DNA from: Pseudomonas fluorescens
Lineage (GTDB): Bacteria > Pseudomonadota > Gammaproteobacteria > Pseudomonadales > Pseudomonadaceae
NCBI RefSeq assembly: GCF_902497895.1
Contig: NZ_CABVHQ010000047.1
Location: forward strand, 1-48,421
Reading direction: 5' to 3'
Length of the DNA: 48,421 bases
Position 1 is the stretch's first letter; each line of letters starts with the position of its first letter. The notes under the pieces are model-generated. The model searched no databases, had not been told where the DNA came from, and saw only the letters and a program-made list of their open reading frames with translations. Made by a program: the position numbers and the translations under genes. Shown here in pieces: positions 37,656 through 45,850 of the stretch.

Positions 37656-38033
37656 TCCTGACGGATCTTCAAAGTTAATGGGATCCCCACCACAGTAAAC
37701 ATAAGCATTCACCCCACCCTTTCCAAACGGGCTCAACCGATCCGCGCAGTGAAAACGCATCAATACCGGGTTGTACACGCGATGACCATTTCCCAAGTGA
37801 TACCAACCAGTGGGACGCTCTCGACGTTGTCCGTTGAAGCCTAGGTGGGTGCCCGCTGTACCCTGGCCGCTCTGCGAGCCATAGGCGGTATAAGCAAGGC
37901 GGTTCGGGCCACTGCGGTCCAGTTCGGCGAGGATGCTTTGCTGCAGGTCGGTAGCCAGCAACAAGGTTCGCGAGAACGCGATGTGCGTCGCTGGAGAGCG
38001 GGTGGAACCTTGAGGTTGGCGGGGAGCGGGCAT
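37176..38033 (-). CDS. Orphan RHS core protein with variable C-terminal tail
   Basis: A 285-residue mini-Rhs. Residues 1-126 hold the RHS-associated core end: LLATDLQQSILAELDR, RLAYTAYGSQS, LGFNGQRRERPTGWYHLGNG, RVYNPVLMRFHCADRLSPFG, NAYVYCGGDPINFEDPSG. After DPSG the sequence switches to a hydrophobic Gly/Ala/Val-rich tail (ISLVGSPISIVGAGMQLAGY, PVGAIVSNVGTALSVAGV) and a Pro/Asn/Arg-rich end. In full-length Rhs proteins the part after this core is the polymorphic toxin. Here the long N-terminal shell is missing. The tail is A+T-richer than the core, fitting recent exchange. The start is ATG 38033 with AGGAC upstream. Toxin function and an immunity partner are not evident. Confidence 0.82.
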   Translation of the reverse strand: MPAPRQPQGSTRSPATHIAFSRTLLLATDLQQSILAELDRSGPNRLAYTAYGSQSGQGTAGTHLGFNGQRRERPTGWYHLGNGHRVYNPVLMRFHCADRLSPFGKGGVNAYVYCGGDPINFEDPSGQFAIISLLIQRLETIALHLGIITATVTTVVKTRPMGLALNAARISLVGSPISIVGAGMQLAGYPVGAIVSNVGTALSVAGVATRTFIGAQDILRQAKPWQYFRNGVRHIWNGNSPPQVPAAAIPNPPQVNIPMNTVQSRRSSVTGEGLTASTQIRRNSR

Positions 38034-38217
38034 CAACGGCGTCCTTACACAGAGCTGATTGACCCGCAGCGTTATGCGTTTTTCGCGGGCTGAACCTGTG
38101 GTCAACCCCGCTCATGACAAGCGGGATCACCTGTTCGGTACCCTATCAAACAGCCGGAAAAACCAACACTAGCAGTTCTGCTAGGGTCGCCTCAGGCAAA
38201 AACCGTAGGCATCACGC

Positions 38218-38784
38218 CTATGGCCGATACATCAGATAGGCTTCACCCGTAACCCGAATCATCGGATGGGGCGTGATCTGGCAGGTATCGACGATACGGA
38301 AGCCGTAGCGCTCGTAAAACCGACGGGCGCCGGTGTTCACGGCGTAGTCGATCAGGCTCAAGCCATTGAGCCCAAGCAGGTTGGCACGATCGTAAGCGTA
38401 GGCAAGGAATTGCTTGCCCAGGCCCTGATTCCGCCAGCCCTCATGAAGCGCCAGGCTGGAAATATAGAGGGTGTCGGGAATTTCCATCCTGGCATACGGC
38501 GCCAGGACCGGATCGGTCACGGGAGCCGCCAGTGGATCGTGACGCATCACGTAGCTGTGCATCATGCCAATGACGTTTCCCCCTGCCTCGGCGATGAGGC
38601 AGTTCTGCCATGAGAAATCCACATCGTCACGGGCGTACCGACTGGCGCCCACCTCCAGCAGATCCTGCCCTGGCTGCGCCAGCTGGCTCCAGATGTAGTC
38701 CGAAGCGCCCTCTGATGAAATCTGAAATAAACGAGCAATCTCCCGCGCATCCGCGCGCACGGCCGAACGAAACTCAACTGCCAT
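38218..38784 (-). CDS. GNAT family N-acetyltransferase
   Basis: A 188-residue acetyl-CoA-dependent acyltransferase. The CoA-binding motif A is LYISSLALHEGWRNQGLGKQ near residues 120-137, followed by a typical motif B (NGLSLIDYAVNTGARRFYERYGFRIVD). The substrate cannot be told. Start ATG 38784. It lies between rhs and the etf genes on the same strand as both. No linkage to betaine metabolism is evident beyond position. Confidence 0.88.
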   Translation of the reverse strand: MAVEFRSAVRADAREIARLFQISSEGASDYIWSQLAQPGQDLLEVGASRYARDDVDFSWQNCLIAEAGGNVIGMMHSYVMRHDPLAAPVTDPVLAPYARMEIPDTLYISSLALHEGWRNQGLGKQFLAYAYDRANLLGLNGLSLIDYAVNTGARRFYERYGFRIVDTCQITPHPMIRVTGEAYLMYRP

Positions 38785-38806
38785 TTACCTGACTCCACAG
38801 GACATT

Positions 38807-38832
38807 AAGCGTCCGTTTTTACACGGACGCTT
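38807..38832. terminator. Hairpin between etfB and the GNAT gene
   Basis: AAGCGTCCGT and its complement with a 6-nt loop (TTTTAC). On the minus strand it follows the etfB stop by about 65 nt and precedes the GNAT start by about 20 nt. A clear T run is missing, so termination is likely but not certain; attenuation of the GNAT gene is also possible. Confidence 0.55.
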
Positions 38833-38895
38833 TAGACGCGACAACGCGCCGGAGGGACGGTTATATATCCGGTTGTTGCAACTTGAAGCTCGACG

Positions 38896-39666
38896 CTAGC
38901 GAACCACGCCTTCTTCAATCAGCAGCTTGAGAATCGCCTCAGCCCCTGCCTCAGGACTCAACCCTTTAAGCACCTGCCCGCCCCCGCCACTGGCCTTGGC
39001 CGTCGCGGCTTTCATGCGATCGGCGCCGCTCTTGGCCTTGATCACTTTCAAGCGTTTTGGCCGCGGCTTGGCCGGTTGCAGGATTGCGACTGCGAGCAGT
39101 TCATCGTCGACGACTTCAACGTCATCGGCCTGCAACACCCCGCGTCGCGCCGGGCCATAGGCACTCTGCCGAGGCTTGGGCGCAGCGTTATCCACAGTCG
39201 CAAGAAACGGCAGACGGACTTTCAGGCGTCGACGCTGGCCCCGTGGCAAGGCTTGCAGTACCAGCGCTACGCCGCCGTCGATGGACTCGACCTGGGCCAG
39301 GCCCACCACCAACGGCCAGCCCAGGTTCTCGGCCAGCAGGAACGGCAGCATGCCCGAACCTTCACCGGTTTCTGCCTGGCTTCCGGTCAGTACCACTTGA
39401 ACTCCGGCGCCACGCAGATACTCGGTCAATGCCGGCAGCGCATCGGCGCCTTGTGGTTGTTCCAGCACGTGCAGCTGCGCCAGGCCCATGCCCAGATAGG
39501 CCCGCAGCGCCGGTTCGGCGATATCGCCGGCGTGCAGCACTTGCAGCTTGTCTCCCGCCAGTTGCAAGCCCAGCTCAACCGCCCGGGCATCCTGTTCGGC
39601 ACGCCGCGGGCGGCCGGAGGTCGGGTGGGCGCCGATGGACACCAGACTGATCACATTGGTACTCAT
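38896..39666 (-). CDS. etfB: Electron transfer flavoprotein beta subunit, dimethylglycine pathway
   Basis: AMP-binding subunit of an ETF dedicated to DgcAB. The 256-residue product has the beta-ETF fold signature TGSQAETGEGSGMLPFLLAE NLGWP region near 105-130 and LPRGQRRRLKVRLPFLATVD. The usual lysine-containing recognition loop is replaced by NAAPKPRQSAYGPARRG, so it should dock a special partner rather than the acyl-CoA dehydrogenases. Start ATG 39666 with GGAAGGA upstream, 16 bp after etfA. The Pseudomonas order dgcB-etfA-etfB is conserved (PA5399-PA5401, from memory). Confidence 0.88.
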   Translation of the reverse strand: MSTNVISLVSIGAHPTSGRPRRAEQDARAVELGLQLAGDKLQVLHAGDIAEPALRAYLGMGLAQLHVLEQPQGADALPALTEYLRGAGVQVVLTGSQAETGEGSGMLPFLLAENLGWPLVVGLAQVESIDGGVALVLQALPRGQRRRLKVRLPFLATVDNAAPKPRQSAYGPARRGVLQADDVEVVDDELLAVAILQPAKPRPKRLKVIKAKSGADRMKAATAKASGGGGQVLKGLSPEAGAEAILKLLIEEGVVR

Positions 39667-39682
39667 ACGCTAAGTCCTTCCC

Positions 39683-40903
39683 TTAAGCCGCATCGCGCTT
39701 GGCTTCGTTGCGGTAAGCCTCTACCGCCGCGATCAAGGCTTGAAGAATCTCTGCACTCTCGCCGATCACCGATAGGTCGGCGCGCTTGATCATGTCGCAG
39801 CCCGGATCGAGGTTGATCGCCACCACCTTGTCGCAGGCACCGATGCCTTGCAGGTGCTGGATCGCCCCGGAGATACCCACGGCGACATACACCCGTGCCG
39901 TGACCCAGGTGCCGCTGGCCCCGACCTGACGGTCACGAGCCATGAAGCCATCGTCCACCGCCACCCGCGAAGCACCTTCGGTCGCGCCGAGGGCCGCTGC
40001 GGTCTTGTGGAACAGCGGCCAGTCCCTGACCCCGTTGCCGCCGGAGAAAATGAATTCGGCTTCGGCCATGGGGATCGCGGCCGGATCGACCGCCACCGCT
40101 CCGAGGTCTTCGATACGCGACAAACTGCGCGCAGCGGCTGTGGATAACTCCACCGGCAAGGCCTCGTGACGGGTTTCGCTGACCGGTTCGGCGCACTCGG
40201 CAGCTGCCAGAATCAAGCGTGCGACTGGCCGTGCCAGATCCTGCAGGCCGGCACCGGCGCGGCCGATACATTCATCACCCTTGACCTGCCAGACCCGCGT
40301 CGCCGGGCGCTCGCCCAAGGCAGCAGCAAAGCGTCGGCCCAGTTCGCCGCCACCGCTGCGGCTGTCCGGCAGCAGCCAGTGCCGCGGATTGAACTGGTTA
40401 TCCACAGACCGCAGGCCCTGGACCCGCTGTTCCGGTGCATAACCGCTGAACTCATCGCCTTCGAGCACCAGCAAGCGGTCAACGCCCGCCGTGGCGAAAG
40501 CGTTTTCCTTGTGCTCGCCAAAGACCACGGCCAGCACCGCACCGTCGTTGCCGGCCAATTGATGGGCCAGGCCCAGCAGGTCGCGGTCATGGCTGCTCAA
40601 GCGGCCACCGACCATGTCCGGAACGACGCTGATGTAGAACGCCGGTTGCGCCACTTGATGCAGCGGCAATTGCACTTCGACGGTGGCCGAACGCTTGGCC
40701 GCGCCGCCTTGCTGAGCGCCGCTGCGGTCAATGCGCTTGATGCCGTTGGGGCCGATAAAACCGATGCCGTGGGGATTCTTGCGAATGATGCCGTTAGGCC
40801 CCATCCAGCTGTGTTGCACCGGCTGCATGGCGGCATGCAGCGGGTGCAGACGATTGCGGGCGATCCATTCAGCGCGAGGATCGCGGCGGATAATGTCGCT
40901 CAT
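39683..40903 (-). CDS. etfA: Electron transfer flavoprotein alpha subunit, dimethylglycine pathway
   Basis: FAD-binding subunit. The 406-residue product is ~95 longer than canonical EtfA because of an N-terminal extension with a twice-occurring GPNGI-R motif (WMGPNGIIRKNP and FIGPNGIKRID). The C-terminal FAD domain is recognisable in VGASGTWVTARVYVAVGISG and AIQHLQGIG, but the canonical GQTGK has become GASGT. The start is ATG 40903, overlapping the dgcB stop by 1 nt; a TTG 3 nt earlier also exists. It presumably takes electrons from DgcA or DgcB. Confidence 0.88.
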   Translation of the reverse strand: MSDIIRRDPRAEWIARNRLHPLHAAMQPVQHSWMGPNGIIRKNPHGIGFIGPNGIKRIDRSGAQQGGAAKRSATVEVQLPLHQVAQPAFYISVVPDMVGGRLSSHDRDLLGLAHQLAGNDGAVLAVVFGEHKENAFATAGVDRLLVLEGDEFSGYAPEQRVQGLRSVDNQFNPRHWLLPDSRSGGGELGRRFAAALGERPATRVWQVKGDECIGRAGAGLQDLARPVARLILAAAECAEPVSETRHEALPVELSTAAARSLSRIEDLGAVAVDPAAIPMAEAEFIFSGGNGVRDWPLFHKTAAALGATEGASRVAVDDGFMARDRQVGASGTWVTARVYVAVGISGAIQHLQGIGACDKVVAINLDPGCDMIKRADLSVIGESAEILQALIAAVEAYRNEAKRDAA

Positions 40904-42852
40904 CAATGCACCTCCGCAGGTTCACGTTTGGCCGGTGCCGAGGGCTTTCCCGGCGTTGCGTCTTCGAGCAACGCATCGGCCACCAGTTCGGCAATATCCT
41001 TGATCAGTGGCCGTGGTTCGACCACGCCTTCCAGCATCGCGGTGCACTGTGGACAACCCACGGCCACCAGCTCGGCGCCGGTTTCGCGAATGTCTTCCAT
41101 GCGCATGTCGGGGATCCGCTGCTTGCCGGGAATGTCAGTGATCGGCGCACCGCCACCGCCGCCGCAGCAGCGCGAGCGGAAACCGGAGCGTTGCATTTCC
41201 TTGATCTCGATCCCCAGCGCCCGCAGCACTTCACGGGGTGCCTCGTATTCGCCGTTGTAGCGGCCGAGGTAGCAAGGATCGTGATAGGTCACGCTGCTGC
41301 CTTTGTGCTGGCCGAGGTTGAGCGCGCCGGCACCGATGATTTCCGCCATGTAGGTGCTGTGGTGCTGCACCACATAGTTGCCGTCGAAGGCGCCGTATTC
41401 GTTTTTCAGCACATGGAAACTGTGGGGATCGCAGGTGACGATGCGCTTGAAGCTGTACTTGGCCAGGGTCTGGATATTGCGTCTGGCCAAGGTCTGGAAG
41501 GTCGCTTCATCACCCAGGCGCCGGGCCACGTCGCCGCTGTCGCGCTCTTCGAGACCCAGCACGGCGAAGTCGACCTTGGCCGCTTTCAGTACTTTGACAA
41601 AGGCGCGCAGGGTGCGCTGGTTGCGCATGTCGAATGCCCCGTCGCCGACCCAGAACAGCACGTCGGTGGTTTTCTTCTCGCTGAGCAGGCTCAGGTTCAA
41701 GTCCGCCGCCCAGTTCATCCGCCCGCCCGGGGCGAAACCGCCAGGGTTGTCGGTGGCAATCAGGTTTTCCAGGACTTCGGCGCCCTTGTTCGGGGTCGCG
41801 CCTTTTTCCAGGGTCAGGTGACGACGCATGTCGACGATGGCATCGACGTGCTCGATCATCATCGGACATTCCTCGACGCAGGCGCGGCAAGTGGTGCAGG
41901 ACCATAGGGTTTCAGCATCCACCAGACCGTTGACGATCGGTTGATGCGGGTTGCCGCCGTGTTCACCAATCGGCTTGCCGGGATACGGGCTGCCCGCAAA
42001 CTTGGCGTCGGTACCGCCAGCCAGGCCGACAACCATGTCCTGAATCAGCTTTTTCGGGTTCAGCGGCTGGCCTGCCGCGAAGGCCGGGCACGCCGCTTCG
42101 CATTTACCGCACTGCACGCAGGCGTCGAAGCCGAGCAACTGGTTCCAGGTGAAATCCTTGGGTTTCTCTACGCCCAGCGGTGCTTTTGGATCATTCAGGT
42201 CCAGCGGCTTCAAACCGGTGGAACGACCACCACCAAAGCGCTCGGCGCGGCGGTGCCAGGCCAGGTGCAAGGCACCGGCAAAGGCGTGCTTCATCGGCCC
42301 GCCCCAGGTCATGCCGAAAAACATTTCCGACACGCCCCACAGCACACCCAGACCCAACACGGCGGCCAGCAGCCAACCACCGAAGTCGGCAGGGAGAATC
42401 CCGGCCACCGGCAAGGTCACCAGGAAGAAACTGACGGAAAACGCCATCAGGCTTTTCGGCAGACGCATCCACGGGCCTTTCGACAACCGCGCCGGTGGAT
42501 TGCGCCGACGCAGGGCAACAAAGACCGCGCCGACAAACATCAGCACCGAGGCGAACAGCAAGGCGTAACCGAGGATGCGGTTCTGCAGGCCGAAGCCGTG
42601 CACCAGAATCGCCAGCACCGCAGCCAGCACAAAGCCGCCAGCGGTGGCGACGTGGGTGTTGGCGATGTATTTGTCCCGGGCCACGACATGGTGCAAATCG
42701 ACCATGTAGCGCTTGGGCATGGCGAACAGGCCGCCGATCAGGTCGACCTTGGAGGCCCGGCCCCGGCGCCACATAGCCACCCGCCGCAACGCGCCGAGGA
42801 CAGCCAGGCCCAGGGCAGCGAACAGCAGGATTGGAAGAAGGGTGTTTAACAT
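40903..42852 (-). CDS. dgcB: Dimethylglycine catabolism iron-sulfur protein DgcB
   Basis: Membrane-associated iron-sulfur oxidoreductase working with DgcA on dimethylglycine. The 649-residue product has five hydrophobic helices in the first ~210 residues (LLPILLFAALGLAVLGAL, GFVLAAVLAILVHGFG, YALLFASVLMFVGAVFVAL and two more). Two 4Fe-4S motifs follow (CVQCGKCEAACP, CTTCRACVEECP), then two cysteine-rich CCG-type domains with HDPCYLGRYNGEY and SRCCGGGGG. The layout resembles heterodisulfide reductase D/E and fits electron delivery to quinone. Start ATG 42852 with GGGAG upstream. A REPIN separates it from dgcA. Confidence 0.93.
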   Translation of the reverse strand: MLNTLLPILLFAALGLAVLGALRRVAMWRRGRASKVDLIGGLFAMPKRYMVDLHHVVARDKYIANTHVATAGGFVLAAVLAILVHGFGLQNRILGYALLFASVLMFVGAVFVALRRRNPPARLSKGPWMRLPKSLMAFSVSFFLVTLPVAGILPADFGGWLLAAVLGLGVLWGVSEMFFGMTWGGPMKHAFAGALHLAWHRRAERFGGGRSTGLKPLDLNDPKAPLGVEKPKDFTWNQLLGFDACVQCGKCEAACPAFAAGQPLNPKKLIQDMVVGLAGGTDAKFAGSPYPGKPIGEHGGNPHQPIVNGLVDAETLWSCTTCRACVEECPMMIEHVDAIVDMRRHLTLEKGATPNKGAEVLENLIATDNPGGFAPGGRMNWAADLNLSLLSEKKTTDVLFWVGDGAFDMRNQRTLRAFVKVLKAAKVDFAVLGLEERDSGDVARRLGDEATFQTLARRNIQTLAKYSFKRIVTCDPHSFHVLKNEYGAFDGNYVVQHHSTYMAEIIGAGALNLGQHKGSSVTYHDPCYLGRYNGEYEAPREVLRALGIEIKEMQRSGFRSRCCGGGGGAPITDIPGKQRIPDMRMEDIRETGAELVAVGCPQCTAMLEGVVEPRPLIKDIAELVADALLEDATPGKPSAPAKREPAEVH

Positions 42853-42923
42853 GTGGAGCTCCCAAAGACCTCGGGGTCTTGCACGGGTTCATGTGCGTGC
42901 CGATGAAGGCCATGCACCTACTT

Positions 42924-43053
42924 GTGGCGAGGGGGCTTGCCCCCGTTGGGCTGCGAAGCGGCCCCAAATCAACCAATGCGGTCTGTCAGAAAAAATGCAT
43001 TGGCCGGTTTTACGACTGCTTCGCAGCCGAACGGGGGCAAGCCCCCTCGCCAC
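42924..43053. repeat. REPIN between dgcA and dgcB
   Basis: GTGGCGAGGGGGCTTGCCCC and its complement at the edges, with inner GGGCTGCGAAGCGGCCCC and CTGCTTCGCAGCCGAACG arms. It fills most of the 221-bp gap within the operon. Confidence 0.9.
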
Positions 43054-43073
43054 AGGTGAGGGTGGTGATACCG

Positions 43074-45134
43074 TTAGAAATCCTTGCACAACCGCAGCGC
43101 GTCGTAGATCGCCGCGTGGGTGTTGCGCTGGGCCACGCAGTCGCCGATGCGGAACAGCAGGTAGCCGTCACCCGCCTGGCTCAGCGAAGGCTGCGGCTTG
43201 ATTGCGAACAAGGCTTCGATGTCCATCTGGCCCTTGTTGCGCGAACCTTCCTTCAGTGCGTAGTAGATTTCTTCGTCAGGACGCACGCCGTTTTCCACCA
43301 CCACCTGGTCAACCACCCGCTCCTCTTTGGCGCCGGTGTATTCGTTTTCCAGCACGGCAATCAACTTGTCGCCTTCGCGGTAGACCTTTTCCAGCATCAT
43401 GTCGCCGGTCATGATCACTTCTTTGGGGTACATGCTGCGGTAGTAAGTCGGGAACGACGTACCGCCAATGGCCACGCCCGGCTTGATGTCATCGGTGACT
43501 ATTTCGACCTGACTGCCTTTGTCGGCCAGGAAGTCGGCGACCGACATCCCGGTGAATTCACAAATGGTGTCGTAGACCAACACGTTCTTGCCCGGCGCGA
43601 CTTTGCCGTCGAGCACGTCCCAACTGCTGACCACCAGACCTTCAGCGGCGCCCCAATGTTCGTTCTGCTCGAGGAATGGATGACCGCCATTGGCGAGCAC
43701 CACCACATCCGGACGCAGGTCGAGAATGGTCGCGGCATCGGCCGCGGTGCCTAGGCGCACATCCACTTTCAATCGCGCCAGTTCCAGCTGGAACCAGCGG
43801 GTAATACCGGCGATCTGGTCCCGTTGCGGGGCTTTCGACGCGGTGGTGATTTGCCCGCCCAGGGTGTCTTTCTTCTCGAACAGGGTCACGTCGTGGCCAC
43901 GCTCGGCAGATACCCGTGCGGCTTCCAGACCGGCAGGACCGGCACCGACCACCACCACCTTGCGTTTCACACCGGTGGATTTCTCGATGATGTGCGGCAC
44001 GCCCATGTACTCACGGGAGGTCGCGGCGTTCTGGATGCACAGCACATCCAGGCCCTGGTACTGACGGTCAATGCAGTAGTTGGCGCCGACGCATTGTTTG
44101 ATCTGGTCGACCTGGCCCATCTTGATCTTGGCGATCAAGTGCGGGTCGGCGATATGGGCGCGAGTCATGCCGACCATGTCGACGTAGCCGCCTTCCAGAA
44201 TCCGCGTGGCCTGGTTCGGGTCCTTGATGTTCTGCGCGTGCAGCACCGGGGCCTTGACCACTTCCTTGATACCGGCGGCCAGATGCAGGAACGGCTCCGG
44301 TGGATAACTCATGTTCGGGATAACGTTAGCCAGGGTGTTGTGGGTGTCACAACCCGAACCGACCACACCGATGAAGTCGAGCATACCGGTGTCGTCGTAG
44401 TACTTGGCGATCTGCTTCATGTCCTCATGGCTCAGGCCATCGGGATGGAACTCGTCGCCGCACAGACGGATACCGACGCAGAAGTCCGGACCGACTTCCT
44501 TGCGCACCGCCTTGAGCACTTCCAGGCCGAAACGCATGCGGTTCTCGAAGCTGCCGCCCCATTCGTCGGTGCGTTTGTTGACGCGCGGGCTCCAGAACTG
44601 GTCGATCATGTGCTGGTGCACCGCCGACAATTCAACGCCATCCAGGCCCCCGGCCTTGGCCCGCCCGGCAGCGGTGGCATAGTTGCCGATCACCCGCCAG
44701 ATTTCTTCCGGCTCGATGGTTTTGCAGGTCGCACGGTGCACCGGCTCACGGATGCCCGACGGCGACAGCAGGGTTGGCCAATGCTCGCCATCCCAGCGCG
44801 AACGACGGCCCATGTGGGTAATCTGAATCATGATCTTGGCGCCATGCTTGTGCATGGCGTCGGCCAGATTCTGGAAATGCGGAATGATCCGGTCGTCGGC
44901 CAGGTTGACCGATTTCCACCAGCCTTGCGGGCTGTCGATGGCCACGCTGGAAGAACCGCCGCAAATCGCCAGGCCGATCCCGCCCTTGGCTTTCTCTTCG
45001 TAGTACTTCACGTACCGATCGGTGGTCATCCCGCCGTCGGTCGCATAGACCTCGGCGTGCGCGGTGCTGAGCACGCGGTTGCGGATGGTCAGTTTGCCGA
45101 TCTGGATCGGCTGGAACATTGCTTCGAAAGCCAT
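43074..45134 (-). CDS. dgcA: Dimethylglycine demethylase flavoprotein DgcA
   Basis: A 686-residue enzyme of the trimethylamine-dehydrogenase/old-yellow-enzyme family: N-terminal FMN TIM barrel (MFQPIQIGKLTIRNRVLST, HQHMIDQFWSPRVNKRTDEW), an iron-sulfur segment (CVGANYC and a later Cys in VLCIQN), and a C-terminal FAD/NAD domain (VVVGAGPAGLEAARVSAERG). It demethylates dimethylglycine to sarcosine. In trimethylamine dehydrogenase the cluster motif is CxxCxxC; here the second Cys is Ala (codon GCC), so only three of four ligands remain in that segment. Start ATG 45134, 15 nt after the 4VR-like gene. Confidence 0.93.
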   Translation of the reverse strand: MAFEAMFQPIQIGKLTIRNRVLSTAHAEVYATDGGMTTDRYVKYYEEKAKGGIGLAICGGSSSVAIDSPQGWWKSVNLADDRIIPHFQNLADAMHKHGAKIMIQITHMGRRSRWDGEHWPTLLSPSGIREPVHRATCKTIEPEEIWRVIGNYATAAGRAKAGGLDGVELSAVHQHMIDQFWSPRVNKRTDEWGGSFENRMRFGLEVLKAVRKEVGPDFCVGIRLCGDEFHPDGLSHEDMKQIAKYYDDTGMLDFIGVVGSGCDTHNTLANVIPNMSYPPEPFLHLAAGIKEVVKAPVLHAQNIKDPNQATRILEGGYVDMVGMTRAHIADPHLIAKIKMGQVDQIKQCVGANYCIDRQYQGLDVLCIQNAATSREYMGVPHIIEKSTGVKRKVVVVGAGPAGLEAARVSAERGHDVTLFEKKDTLGGQITTASKAPQRDQIAGITRWFQLELARLKVDVRLGTAADAATILDLRPDVVVLANGGHPFLEQNEHWGAAEGLVVSSWDVLDGKVAPGKNVLVYDTICEFTGMSVADFLADKGSQVEIVTDDIKPGVAIGGTSFPTYYRSMYPKEVIMTGDMMLEKVYREGDKLIAVLENEYTGAKEERVVDQVVVENGVRPDEEIYYALKEGSRNKGQMDIEALFAIKPQPSLSQAGDGYLLFRIGDCVAQRNTHAAIYDALRLCKDF

Positions 45135-45149
45135 GGCGGGGTCCTCGAC

Positions 45150-45680
45150 TTACAACGGCTTGACGATGAACAGGCCGTCGTCGTGGCCTTCTTCGGAGCC
45201 ACCGTAGACTTGTTCGGCGACGGTGCGGATCTTGCTGCCGCGGGCTTGCAGAATCTGGTCCATGGCACCGGCAAACCAGCCGGTGAACATGTAGTCGACC
45301 TTGCGCCCGACCTTGCCATACACGTAGACGAACGCGGAGTGTTCGAGCTTGACGCTGGCGGTGCCTTTATCGAGGTCGATGTCCTGGATCTTGAACAGCC
45401 CCCAGCCACGTTGCGACAGGCGTTTCATGTAGTGCTCGAATACCGCGACACCTTCCAGGCCGTGGCACTCAGCTTCTTTTTCGCACCAGTGCCAGGCGGA
45501 CTTGTAGCCGGCCTTGTAGAGGATTTCGGCGTAAGCGTCGGCGCCCAGTACTTCTTCGATACCCATGTGGTTGTTGACGAAGAAATGACGTGGCACATAC
45601 AGCATCGGCAGGGCGTCAGAGGTCCAGACACCGGTCTCACTGTCGACTTCGATAGGCAATTGCGGGGCGATCTTGGCCAT
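45150..45680 (-). CDS. 4VR-domain-like protein of the dimethylglycine operon (DUF5943)
   Basis: A 176-residue soluble protein, MAKIAPQLPIEVDSETGVWT..., with YVPRHFFVNNHMGIEEVLGA, KSAWHWCEKEAECHG, YMKRLSQRGWGLFKIQDID and YMFTGWFAGAMDQIL, which I associate with the 4-vinyl-reductase (4VR)/V4R-like fold used to bind small hydrophobic ligands. It is encoded 15 nt upstream of dgcA in the same order as PA5397 (from memory). No catalytic residues can be named. The start is ATG 45680; the longer frame runs into the REPIN. Confidence 0.83.
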   Translation of the reverse strand: MAKIAPQLPIEVDSETGVWTSDALPMLYVPRHFFVNNHMGIEEVLGADAYAEILYKAGYKSAWHWCEKEAECHGLEGVAVFEHYMKRLSQRGWGLFKIQDIDLDKGTASVKLEHSAFVYVYGKVGRKVDYMFTGWFAGAMDQILQARGSKIRTVAEQVYGGSEEGHDDGLFIVKPL

Positions 45681-45724
45681 GCGTAAAAACTCCAGAATTC
45701 GATGTATTAAGGCGATAAGTGGCC

Positions 45725-45826
45725 GTAGCAGCTGCCGAGCCTGCGAGGCTGCGTTGGGCTGCGAAGCGGCCCCCGAGGGCGGTCCTGCGGACCGCAACGC
45801 AGCCTCGCAGGCTCGGCAGCTGCTAC
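45725..45826. repeat. REPIN before the dgcA operon
   Basis: GTAGCAGCTGCCGAGCCTGC and its complement at the edges, inner arms GAGGCTGCG and GGGCCGC. It separates the M19 gene from the 4VR-like gene. Confidence 0.9.
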
Positions 45827-45850
45827 AGGAATCGTTGTTTGAAAGTGGTG

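Noticed and set aside
42831..43754. 307-residue plus-strand frame across the dgcA-dgcB gap
   Set aside because: Runs through a REPIN and then opposite dgcA; no ribosome site or family match.
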